Origin: Actinorhabdospora filicis
GTDB taxonomy: Bacteria; Actinomycetota; Actinomycetes; Mycobacteriales; Micromonosporaceae
Direction of reading: 5' to 3'
Assembly: GCF_030269765.1 (NCBI RefSeq)
Contig: NZ_BSTX01000002.1
Coordinates: forward strand, 777,379-841,378
DNA: 64,000 bases
Part shown: positions 56,113-63,289 of the stretch, piece after piece
Layout: every line of letters starts with the position of its first letter
Numbering within the stretch: the stretch's first letter is position 1
The notes under the pieces: generated by a model
What the model saw: only the letters and a program-made list of their open reading frames with translations
Database searches by the model: none
Told to the model about the DNA's origin: nothing
Position numbers and translations under genes: made by a program

Positions 56113-57237
56113 ATGAAGCCGCGAGCGCCGTTCGTCCGGGGCATGCGCGTATCACCCGACGCGCCACGCGACGGCTACCCCTTCGGGCTGCCCGTCGTCC
56201 GCCACCTCATCCGCACCGGCGGGCTCGGCTTCGACGCCCCGGTCACCGTCCTGTGCGGCGACAACGGCAGCGGGAAGTCCACCCTCGTCGAGGCCCTCGC
56301 CGTGGCCCTGGGATTCAACGCCGAGGGCGGCTCCCAGTTCTTCCGCTTCGCCACCCGCGCCACCGAGTCGTCCCTGTCGGAACACCTCATCGTCACCTGG
56401 CACCCCGGGATGCGGCCCAAGACCGGGTTCTTCCTGCGCGCGGAGTCCTTCTACAACGTCGCCAGCGAGATCGAGCGCATCGCCGAGACCGACGGCGCGA
56501 TGCTCGGCTCGTACGGCGGGGTCTCACTCCACGAGCGCTCCCACGGCGAGTCCTTCCTGGACCTCGTCGCGCACCGCTTCGGGCCCCAGGGCCTCTACGT
56601 CCTCGACGAGCCCGAGGCCGCGCTGTCCGTCCACGGCTGCCTGGCGCTGCTGCGGCTCGTGGTGGACCTGGTGGCGCAGGGCAGCCAGTTCATCATCGCC
56701 ACCCACTCGCCCATCCTGCTGGCCGTGCCCGGCGCGCGGATCCTGGAGATCGAGGAGAGCGGCGACATCCTGCCCGTCGAATACGACGACGCCGGGCCCG
56801 TCGCGGTCACCAGGGCCTTCCTCGACGCGCCGCAGAACTTCCTGCGGCACCTGCTCGCCGCGGACTTAGGCCATGCCCGGACGCAGCCGCGCGGCGTCCC
56901 ACAACCGCGCGAAGCGCTCCTGCAGCTGACCGGCCACCGCCTCGGCGTCCTGGCGCGTGGCGAACGCGCGGCACTCGCGCTCCACCTCGACGTACCAGCG
57001 CCCGTCGATGAGCTCGCCGAAGCGAATGGGGCGGCCGGTGAGATGGACCGTACCGGGGCGCGGGCGGACACTGCCGAGATCGACGGGCCTTCCGTAGTCC
57101 CGGGTCACGGCCCGGTGCCCCCGGACGGGAGCGACGTTCGCGTGAGTCATGCGAACGAATGTACTAAGTCCTCGCGCCGGCGACCAGGGTTCGGGCGTGC
57201 CGAAAGTGTGCCATTGTCCCTGGTGGACGGTCGGTGA
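56113..57237 (+). CDS. AAA family ATPase (stop codon probably lost)
   Basis: The conserved part, residues 1-252, is a complete small ABC/SMC-like ATPase: Walker A GDNGSGKST, signature-like LHERSHGESFLDLV, Walker B LYVLDEPEAALS, and the switch His in ATHSPILLAVPG, ending APQNFLRHLLAAD. Homologues end about there. Here the frame continues for about 120 residues, antisense to a plausible small gene, through a rare TTA codon at 56866. Removing one T there would give GAC-TAG in frame. So the true end is probably near 56869 and the extension an artefact of an indel. Function unknown. Confidence 0.75.
   Translation: MKPRAPFVRGMRVSPDAPRDGYPFGLPVVRHLIRTGGLGFDAPVTVLCGDNGSGKSTLVEALAVALGFNAEGGSQFFRFATRATESSLSEHLIVTWHPGMRPKTGFFLRAESFYNVASEIERIAETDGAMLGSYGGVSLHERSHGESFLDLVAHRFGPQGLYVLDEPEAALSVHGCLALLRLVVDLVAQGSQFIIATHSPILLAVPGARILEIEESGDILPVEYDDAGPVAVTRAFLDAPQNFLRHLLAADLGHARTQPRGVPQPREALLQLTGHRLGVLARGERAALALHLDVPAPVDELAEANGAAGEMDRTGARADTAEIDGPSVVPGHGPVPPDGSDVRVSHANECTKSSRRRPGFGRAESVPLSLVDGR
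56866..57150 (-). CDS. small hypothetical protein, convergent with the AAA ATPase
   Basis: A 94-residue basic protein (VDLGSVRPRPGTVHLTGRPI, IDGRWYVEVERECRAFATRQ, DAEAVAGQLQERFARLWDAA). It has a folded beta-hairpin-plus-helix character and its stop coincides with the spot where the AAA gene should end. Because the AAA frame reads through it antisense, only one of the two is fully right as written; I favour this gene plus a shorter AAA gene. Function unknown. Confidence 0.5.
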   Translation of the reverse strand: MTHANVAPVRGHRAVTRDYGRPVDLGSVRPRPGTVHLTGRPIRFGELIDGRWYVEVERECRAFATRQDAEAVAGQLQERFARLWDAARLRPGMA

Positions 57238-57302
57238 ACCACCTGTGGAACCGGAAGGTTTCTTCCTGGATAAGGAAGGTATTCACTCCCGACCGACCCG
57301 CC

Positions 57303-57331
57303 TTCACATCCCGCCGAGAGATGGGTATTGT
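57303..57331 (+). promoter_or_regulatory. promoter of candidate small RNA
   Basis: TTCACA (57303-57308), 17-bp spacer, TATTGT (57326-57331). The predicted start, about seven bases on, is at 57338, exactly where the first of three stem-loops begins. Confidence 0.55.
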
Positions 57332-57337
57332 TCCGTT

Positions 57338-57460
57338 GGCGCCGCAGGCACGGGCACGCAGGCGGCGCCCACCGCAGCACATGTGGAGCGTGGGCACGCT
57401 CCGCTGCGGCTCACCCCGGAGGCCTGGCTATTGCCCAGTCGGGCCTCCGGGGCCTTTCTT
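57338..57460 (+). ncRNA. candidate structured small RNA or leader RNA
   Basis: About 120 nt with three successive stem-loops and no convincing reading frame: GGCGCCGC/GCGGCGCC (57338-57345/57362-57369); CCGCAGC/GCTGCGG (57372-57378/57403-57409) enclosing GGAGCG/CGCTCC; and CCCCGGAGGCC/GGCCTCCGGGG (57414-57424/57442-57452), followed by CCTTTCTTTG as terminator. A promoter lies in the right place. It could be an independent sRNA or an attenuator-like leader of the HTH gene 100 bp downstream. I do not recognise an Rfam family. Confidence 0.5.
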
Positions 57461-57510
57461 TGCCCACACCGTCTCAATTGCGCGTGTGGGGGCCTTCTTG
57501 GGCATTGATA

Positions 57511-57534
57511 CAACCAGGTTGTACAACCTGGTTG
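57511..57534. promoter_or_regulatory. 24-bp perfect palindrome operator
   Basis: CAACCAGGTTGT followed directly by ACAACCTGGTTG, a perfect palindrome made of two nested CAACC/GGTTG dyads. It ends 20 bp before the ATG of the HTH gene at 57555, so autoregulation by that protein is likely. Confidence 0.75.
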
Positions 57535-57554
57535 TGGCGAGCTACGATCCCCGC

Positions 57555-58124
57555 ATGGACGACACCGGCACCTACACCCCCGCCCGCATCGACGCCGAAC
57601 TCGCCGAACTCACCCACACCATCGACGAAGGCCGACGCGCCGAACGGCTCCGCGCCTCCATCATCGGCATCGCCCGCACCGCCTACCCCGCGATCTACAC
57701 CCAGGCCAGGCTCGCCGAGCTCACCGGCGTCAGCCAGCAGGCCGTCAGCAAGACCGTCGGCGCCGGACGCCGCGCCTTCGGCGAGCGCCGCGACCCGGCC
57801 TACCTCCTCGGGCGGCTGATGGCGGTCGCCGTCGGAACCGGCGAACCCGAACTCGGCGGCCTCGACGACACCCGCGCGCCCGGCGCGGCCATCGCGATGC
57901 GCGAGGCCGGACGGGCCGATACCGCCGGAGTCGCGGGCTTGCGTGAGCTCACCGCGCTCGACGCCGCCCGGCTCGACGGCGAGATGGGGGAGCGGTTCAC
58001 GGCGGCGCTCGCCGACCTCGGCGATCCCGGCGGCGACGTCGATCTCGGCGACGAGGCGCAGCGGACGGCGGCCGTCGAGGGCTACTTCGCGCAGCGCACC
58101 GTCCTGCGGCACGGGCGCTTCTAG
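57555..58124 (+). CDS. helix-turn-helix protein, function unknown
   Basis: A 189-residue protein. Residues 8-45 are helical; 46-80 hold a helix-turn-helix (YTQARLAELTGVSQQAVSKT, then VGAGRRAFGERRDP). The C-terminal 100 residues are helical and acidic with a DTRAPGAAIAMREAGRAD stretch and no known ligand-binding motif. A perfect palindrome and, further up, a candidate small RNA precede the gene. It probably represses itself. Four bases separate its stop from that of the convergent amidinotransferase gene. Confidence 0.65.
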   Translation: MDDTGTYTPARIDAELAELTHTIDEGRRAERLRASIIGIARTAYPAIYTQARLAELTGVSQQAVSKTVGAGRRAFGERRDPAYLLGRLMAVAVGTGEPELGGLDDTRAPGAAIAMREAGRADTAGVAGLRELTALDAARLDGEMGERFTAALADLGDPGGDVDLGDEAQRTAAVEGYFAQRTVLRHGRF

Positions 58125-58128
58125 GCGC

Positions 58129-59091
58129 TCACTCCCGGCGCAGGAGCGCCTGGGTGCTGCAGCGGAAGGAACCGCCGAAGGAGCGGGTGATCGCGAAGTC
58201 CACGTACTCGACGCGGACACCGTGCTCGGCCAGGCGGTCGCCGAGGAAGGCGAACTCGGGATCGGTCACGTAGACCCCGGGGGTGATCGGCAGGCCGTTG
58301 GTGGCCAGGGAGGTCGCCTGGTCGAAGGTGACGGTCACCGCGTCCCAGCCGCGCAGGGACTCCGGGAGGCCGCCGGGCATCGCCTCGGGGCAGTGGACGA
58401 GGAGCCCCTCGCGGATGAGCCCGAGGGCGCAGTCCAGGTGCAGGATGTGGTCGTGCAGGGGCACCAGCTCGACGGTGTAGCCGCGCGGTTCCAGGAGCTT
58501 GCGCAGCCAGCGGGCGCCCCGCTCGTTCGAGGCGAGGCCGGAGGCGCCGACGAAGACGCGCTTTCCCAGGACGAGGACGTCGCCGCCCTCCAGGAACGGG
58601 CCCGGCTCGTCGCCGCCGGCGGTGGCGATGCCGGGCCGGGGGACGGCGACGTAGGAGCAGTCGGCGGGGAGCACGCGCTCGTCGAGGATGTCGCGGATGG
58701 GCAGGATCTCCCGGCGGCGGTGCCGCAGGCGCAGGGAGCCCTCGATGACGTGACCGCCGACGGTGAAGAACGGGTCGCGGGAGAAGAAATTGGCGTAACC
58801 GTCGGTCCCCGTGCGCTTCTCCTCCTCGGTGAGGAGGCGGGGACGCAGAACCTCCACGCCGTGCGCGGCCAGGACCGCGCCGAAGGCCTCGCGCTCGCGC
58901 TCCCAGGCGGCGTGGCGGGCCGGATCGGCCTCGCGGAGGTCGCGGCCGAGGGAGTTGCGCTCGGCGGCGCCCTCGCGCAGGAAGCGCAGCTCGGGCGAGC
59001 CGGGCGGCGGCGCGGGCACGGCGAGCTCGCAGCGCGCGAGGACGACGGTGCGCAGCGGCGCGAACTCGGACTCCACGTGGACGTCGGTCAT
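58129..59091 (-). CDS. amidinotransferase-family protein (guanidino-modifying enzyme superfamily)
   Basis: A 320-residue protein from ATG 59091. Five-bladed guanidino-modifying fold indicated by FLEGGDVLVLGKRVFVGASG (Asp), VELVPLHDHILHLDCALGLI (catalytic His), and the C-terminal nucleophile Cys in GGSFRCSTQALLRRE. The superfamily includes glycine and inosamine amidinotransferases, dimethylargininase and arginine deiminase; the overall look is nearest to glycine/arginine amidinotransferase-like proteins. It stands alone, so the substrate cannot be inferred from neighbours. Confidence 0.82.
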   Translation of the reverse strand: MTDVHVESEFAPLRTVVLARCELAVPAPPPGSPELRFLREGAAERNSLGRDLREADPARHAAWEREREAFGAVLAAHGVEVLRPRLLTEEEKRTGTDGYANFFSRDPFFTVGGHVIEGSLRLRHRRREILPIRDILDERVLPADCSYVAVPRPGIATAGGDEPGPFLEGGDVLVLGKRVFVGASGLASNERGARWLRKLLEPRGYTVELVPLHDHILHLDCALGLIREGLLVHCPEAMPGGLPESLRGWDAVTVTFDQATSLATNGLPITPGVYVTDPEFAFLGDRLAEHGVRVEYVDFAITRSFGGSFRCSTQALLRRE

Positions 59092-59167
59092 GGCGGCCTC
59101 CCCGGACGGCTCCGCAGGACAGCCTAGGAGCCGCCGCGGGTCGCGCGGGCCGAAACGGCCGCGCCGG

Positions 59168-59602
59168 TCAGTCGGGGCCGACGGCGGTCCACAGCAGCTG
59201 CGCCAGGCGGGCCACGACCTCCTCGGCGAGGTGGACGCGGCGGCGCAGCTCGTCGGCGTCGACCGAGGGCGGGTCGTCGGCGGTGAGCCCGGCGCGGGCC
59301 TCCAGGAGCCGGTCGGCGAGCTCTTCGAGAGCGGTGAGGCGACGAAGAGCAGCCACGGCGAGGCGGGCCAGGCAGATGGGGACGGCCGGTTCGGTGATGC
59401 CGGGCCCGGCGTCGAGGATCGCGCGGCGGATGACGGTGGCGGCCGCGGCGATGCGCTCCAGCCGGATGAGCAGCGTCTCGCCGTCATGGGGCGGGGCGAG
59501 GGCGGGCAGGATGCGGACGGCCGCCTCGCGTTCGAGGGCGGTGGGCTGCCACGGGCCGCGGAAGCCGAGGAATGCGGGATCGACCGTCACCATGCCGGAC
59601 AT
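59168..59602 (-). CDS. hypothetical helical protein
   Basis: About 144 residues from ATG 59602; further starts exist three codons inside and 16 codons upstream. After a short N-terminus (VTVDPAFLGFRGPWQPT) the protein is almost wholly helical (AVRILPALAPPHDGETLLIR, LARLAVAALRRLTALEELAD, LRRRVHLAEEVVARLAQLLW). No membrane segment. Family not recognised. It lies 76 bp upstream of the amidinotransferase on the same strand and may be co-transcribed. Confidence 0.55.
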   Translation of the reverse strand: MSGMVTVDPAFLGFRGPWQPTALEREAAVRILPALAPPHDGETLLIRLERIAAAATVIRRAILDAGPGITEPAVPICLARLAVAALRRLTALEELADRLLEARAGLTADDPPSVDADELRRRVHLAEEVVARLAQLLWTAVGPD

Positions 59603-59769
59603 GGTGGCATTTCGGGGGGCGCTGTGGGAAGACCCGTCTCTTGTGGACATGTCGACCTTGGGACGCCGAAGGCGGCCGGGAGGGGCAGTGGACGCCGAAG
59701 GCGGCGTCGGCCGGGTGATGGGGTGCCCGGGCCGGACGGTGGGCGGCCCACCGTCCGGCTACGGGTGCG

Positions 59770-60405
59770 TCAGAACGCGGTGACCGTCTCCGGCGCGCGC
59801 TCGGCGCGCGAGAGGGCGCGGACGAGGGGCAGCGCGCCGCGCCGCTTGACCGACAGCCGTGCCAGGAGGTCGATGACGGGCTCGGTGACGTCGTCGGGGA
59901 ACTCCGGGGTGGCCACGCCGACGGAGACGGCGAGGTCGTCGGAGTGCACGACCAGTTCCATGGTGCGGGTGACGAGGAAGTCGTCCAGGGTCAGCGACCA
60001 GCGCCCGGCGAGGTGGATCTGCCGGTCCTCGCCGGCGGTGGCCAGGTCGGCGCGCACGGTGGCCAGGTCGGCGGTGACGGCCTTGACGAGGGCGTCGTGG
60101 CCGATCGCGGCACGGTCCTCGCTACTGCGGCGGATGCCGGTCATGACCTCATGGTCGATGTCGGCGTCGATCCAGGCGGCGCTCTCGTAGTGGCCCAGGA
60201 GGGTGCGCGGCTCGCCGCCGGGTACGGGCTCGGCCATGATCTCCGGGACGCTGGACACCTGGTAGGCGAGGTGCCCGGCGAGTCCCGCCACGCCGAACTC
60301 GGCGAGGGCGCTCGGGCGCTCCCAGGTGGCGGCGACGGCGTCGTCGGCGAGGAGGGCGAGAGCGATGTCGGCGGCGGTCAGATAGGCCGTGCGGGTGGGG
60401 TTCAC
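59770..60405 (-). CDS. maleylpyruvate isomerase N-terminal domain protein (DinB-like)
   Basis: A 211-residue protein from GTG 60405 with an AAGGAG box. The helical bundle of the mycothiol-dependent maleylpyruvate isomerase/DinB superfamily is seen: WERPSALAEFGVAGLAGHLA contains the first metal-type His, and FLVTRTMELVVHSDDLAVSV carries the matching Glu-His-Asp set. These proteins use mycothiol and are abundant in actinomycetes; individual substrates are mostly unknown. It stands alone. Confidence 0.8.
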   Translation of the reverse strand: MNPTRTAYLTAADIALALLADDAVAATWERPSALAEFGVAGLAGHLAYQVSSVPEIMAEPVPGGEPRTLLGHYESAAWIDADIDHEVMTGIRRSSEDRAAIGHDALVKAVTADLATVRADLATAGEDRQIHLAGRWSLTLDDFLVTRTMELVVHSDDLAVSVGVATPEFPDDVTEPVIDLLARLSVKRRGALPLVRALSRAERAPETVTAF

Positions 60406-60511
60406 GGGGGCTCCTTCCAATGGCGGAGCAGCGACACTACTCGGCGGCGGGGGTGCCGAAGGCGGCCCGGCGGCGCGATCGCCGCGGGCCGGTCTTGGTA
60501 ATTTGGGGATG

Positions 60512-61195
60512 TCAGGCGCCGGTGGTCTTGCGCCAGTACTGCTTCTTCTTCTCGTCGCGCACCGCCACGCCCAGGCGCGCCAGCTCCTCGCGCAGCTCGG
60601 CGGCGTCCTTGCGGTCGTCTTTCGACAGGGCCTTCTCGCGCGCCTTCAGCAGCCCGTTGGCGCCCTCGGGGAGCACGGACGGGTCGTCGACCCAGCGGCG
60701 GAAATCGTCGGCGTAGGGGTCCCCGGAGGGCAGCCAGGTGTAGCCGTGCGAGGCGAAGGCCGCTGCGAGGGCGCCGGGGTCGGCGTCGGTGTTGTCGCGG
60801 GCGAGCTCGGTGGTGCCGGGCCCGAAGAGGACGAGGTCCTTGCCCGACAGGCACACCGCGGTGACCGTCTCGCGCGGGAAGACCCGGGTCCGGCCGTCGG
60901 TGGTGAGTTTGGCCTCGGTGTCGCCGACCTCCACCAGCAGGCTCTCGGTGTGGGCGATCAGCGCGATGAACAGGCCCAGCAGGAGACCGGCGCCGGCGGC
61001 GCCGATGACGTCCCACGGCTCGGGGATCTTCGACACCAGCCGGAACAGGCCCTGGAAGGGCGCCCACTCCAGCCCGGCGATCCAGTCGGCGAGCCGTTCG
61101 AGGAGGAACACCACCAGGGCGCCGGCGATCGGGAAGCCGATCCAGACGGTGACGCGCTGGGCGAGCGGGTCCTTCACGGTGGTCGGCTGCGCCAT
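60512..61195 (-). CDS. YqeB family membrane protein
   Basis: A 227-residue protein; start at MAQPTTVKDP (61195). Two membrane segments at about 18-38 (VTVWIGFPIAGALVVFLLER) and 65-87 (VIGAAGAGLLLGLFIALIAH), then a soluble PH-like region (LLVEVGDTEAKLTTDGRTRV, VCLSGKDLVLFGPGTTELAR) and a charged helical C-terminus (AAELREELARLGVAVRDEKK). This plan is that of the YqeB family, whose function is unknown. Divergent from a GNAT gene. Confidence 0.7.
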   Translation of the reverse strand: MAQPTTVKDPLAQRVTVWIGFPIAGALVVFLLERLADWIAGLEWAPFQGLFRLVSKIPEPWDVIGAAGAGLLLGLFIALIAHTESLLVEVGDTEAKLTTDGRTRVFPRETVTAVCLSGKDLVLFGPGTTELARDNTDADPGALAAAFASHGYTWLPSGDPYADDFRRWVDDPSVLPEGANGLLKAREKALSKDDRKDAAELREELARLGVAVRDEKKKQYWRKTTGA

Positions 61196-61287
61196 CGTCG
61201 TTCCATCCCCTTTGGATCGGCGGTCAGGCAAGGATTGTGCACAATCCCGCGTGACAGACCTCGGACGGGTCGGGGAAGATCCCCGGC

Positions 61288-61827
61288 ATGTCCGTCTTGA
61301 TCACACCCAACGCGTCGGTGCACGCGTCGTTCCTGACCGCGATGAAGGAGTTCCAGGCCGAGGGCCGCGGGACCGAGCACGACAACTCCCTGGTGGGGGA
61401 GGAGATCCAGGAGTACGGCGAGACCTGGCACGACCCGGCGGTGTTCACCGAATACCTCGCCTGGCTCAACGGGCAGGCCGACCCGGCCAACGTCCCCGAG
61501 GGCTGGGTGCCCTGCCGGAGCCTGTGGTGGACCGACGGCGAGGAGTACCTGGGACGCATCACCCTGCGCACCCCGCTGCCCGAGAAGATCCGCCGCCAGG
61601 TCGGGCACGTCGGCTACGACGTGCGGCCCTCGGCCCGCCGCCGCGGGCACGCCACGGCGATGCTGGCCGCGCTGCTGCCGGTGGCCGCCGAGGCGGGTTT
61701 GACCGAGGTCACCATCATCTGCGCCGAGGACAACCTGGGCTCGATCGGGACGATCGAGGCCAACGGGGGCCTGCTGGAGGCCACTTTGCACGGCCGCCTC
61801 CACTACCTCGTCCCCACCCGGCGCTGA
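61288..61827 (+). CDS. GNAT family N-acetyltransferase
   Basis: A 179-residue acetyltransferase. Acetyl-CoA-binding motif A is GHVGYDVRPSARRRGHATAM; motif B follows in AEDNLGSIGTIEANGGLLEA. The N-terminal AMKEFQAEGRGTEHDNSLVG and LWWTDGEEYLGRITLRTPL fit the predicted-acetyltransferase group with a wide acceptor site. Start ATG 61288 has GAAGAT-type weak pairing. Acceptor unknown. Confidence 0.88.
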   Translation: MSVLITPNASVHASFLTAMKEFQAEGRGTEHDNSLVGEEIQEYGETWHDPAVFTEYLAWLNGQADPANVPEGWVPCRSLWWTDGEEYLGRITLRTPLPEKIRRQVGHVGYDVRPSARRRGHATAMLAALLPVAAEAGLTEVTIICAEDNLGSIGTIEANGGLLEATLHGRLHYLVPTRR

Positions 61828-62008
61828 CCGGCACATTCCCCGTCACCGCACAGTTCACATCGCTGGGACCTAGGTCCTGAATTCACGGTTTAAAAGGCAC
61901 AGTCGCCTTCCCCCTCGGCCGCCTGCGCGCACCTGCCGCCCCACCCACACCGGGTCTTGACTCGTATCCGGGCGGTGAGCCCGCGGACACGCTTTAGGGG
62001 GACCGAGC

Positions 62009-63289
62009 ATGCCGAGCGCGACGGTGCACGGATTCGACGACGTCTGGACGTCGGAGGATCCCACGCGCCTGGCCGCGACCGTCTCGCCCTTCCGTGTACA
62101 GGGCGCGGGCAGCCTCCAGCTGGCCCTGCGCTCGGGCGCCACCGGCGTCCGCGCCCTCTACACCCCACCCGGCCCCCTCGACCTGCGGCCCTACAAGGAA
62201 CTGCGGCTGTGGACCTGGGCGACCAGAGGCGGCGACGGGACCGCCAACCGGCCCTTCGCCCTCGAACTCGGCTACACCGACGCCGGTGACCTCCCCGGCG
62301 AGGAGCACCGCTGGTACATCCCCGTCAACCGCGCCCGCGTCTGGGAACAGCACGCCTTCGGCATCGCCGCCGACCGCCGCGCCCAGGTCACCGGCATGTG
62401 GCTGCGCGCCCTCACCGACACACCCGTCACCGTCCGCCTCGACGAACTCCTCGCCGTGGACGAACACCCGCTCACCGACCTGGAACACGGCCTGACCGCG
62501 CTCCTGGGCGGACTCCCGCTGCCCGGCGTGACCGCGCTGGCCGTCCAGCCCGCCGCCTTCGCCGCCACCACCCTCGTCACCGCCCACAACACCCTCCTGC
62601 GCGCCGGAAACGAGCTCGCCCTCTCCGACCGCGCCGCGCGGCACCGCGTCACCTCCGCCGTCCACGACCAGCCCGCCGGGACGACCACCCTGACCATCGC
62701 GCCCGGCCTCGCCCAGGCCGCCGCCAGTGGCGTCACCATCAGCGTCGTCGCCCCCGTGGTCGCCGAAGAGGAGCCCCTCAGACCACCCGGCGCCACCCCC
62801 GACCCCGCCATCCTGCTCACCCTCACCGACCAGCGTGAGGAACCCGAACGCGGCTGGAACGTCGCCCAGCGCGACAGCTTCCGCCCACGCGGTCCCATGA
62901 CCGTGTGCTCCGTGCGCCCGCCCGCCCGGCCCGTCCTCGCCGAATACCAGATCCTGCCCGCCTCCGGCGACCGCGACCAGTCCCTCGCCCTGCGCGAGGC
63001 CATCCTCGCCCGCGTCGGCATCGACACCGGGCTCCGCGTCAACGGGACCGTCCTGCCCGTCCGCACCCTCCTCCCACCGCCCCTCGACCAGCGCGTCCGC
63101 GGCTTCCCCGCCCCCGTCTACCTCCACGTCGGAACCCGCGTGGAGACCGGCGAACGCGCCGAATACCCCTGGGTGCGCTCCGGGAGCGTCCTGTCCGGGC
63201 CCCTCCTCGGGCCCTTCCCACCCGGCTCCGACGAGCCCCCGCCCCCGCCCGCCCCCGAAGACCAGGAGGGAATCGTGCTGCGGCTATGA
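62009..63289 (+). CDS. large beta-rich protein, possible structural component
   Basis: A 426-residue protein from ATG 62009. Residues 1-155 look like a galactose-binding/jelly-roll domain (RVQGAGSLQLALRSGATGVR, YKELRLWTWATRGGDGTANR, VRLDELLAVDEHPL). Residues 180-260 suggest a second beta module, and the C-terminus is Pro-rich (PGSDEPPPPPAPEDQEG). No signal peptide. Its stop overlaps the ATG of the next gene (ATGA), so they are one operon that runs out of the window. The combination recalls phage-tail-like or surface assemblies, but I cannot name the family. Confidence 0.6.
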   Translation: MPSATVHGFDDVWTSEDPTRLAATVSPFRVQGAGSLQLALRSGATGVRALYTPPGPLDLRPYKELRLWTWATRGGDGTANRPFALELGYTDAGDLPGEEHRWYIPVNRARVWEQHAFGIAADRRAQVTGMWLRALTDTPVTVRLDELLAVDEHPLTDLEHGLTALLGGLPLPGVTALAVQPAAFAATTLVTAHNTLLRAGNELALSDRAARHRVTSAVHDQPAGTTTLTIAPGLAQAAASGVTISVVAPVVAEEEPLRPPGATPDPAILLTLTDQREEPERGWNVAQRDSFRPRGPMTVCSVRPPARPVLAEYQILPASGDRDQSLALREAILARVGIDTGLRVNGTVLPVRTLLPPPLDQRVRGFPAPVYLHVGTRVETGERAEYPWVRSGSVLSGPLLGPFPPGSDEPPPPPAPEDQEGIVLRL

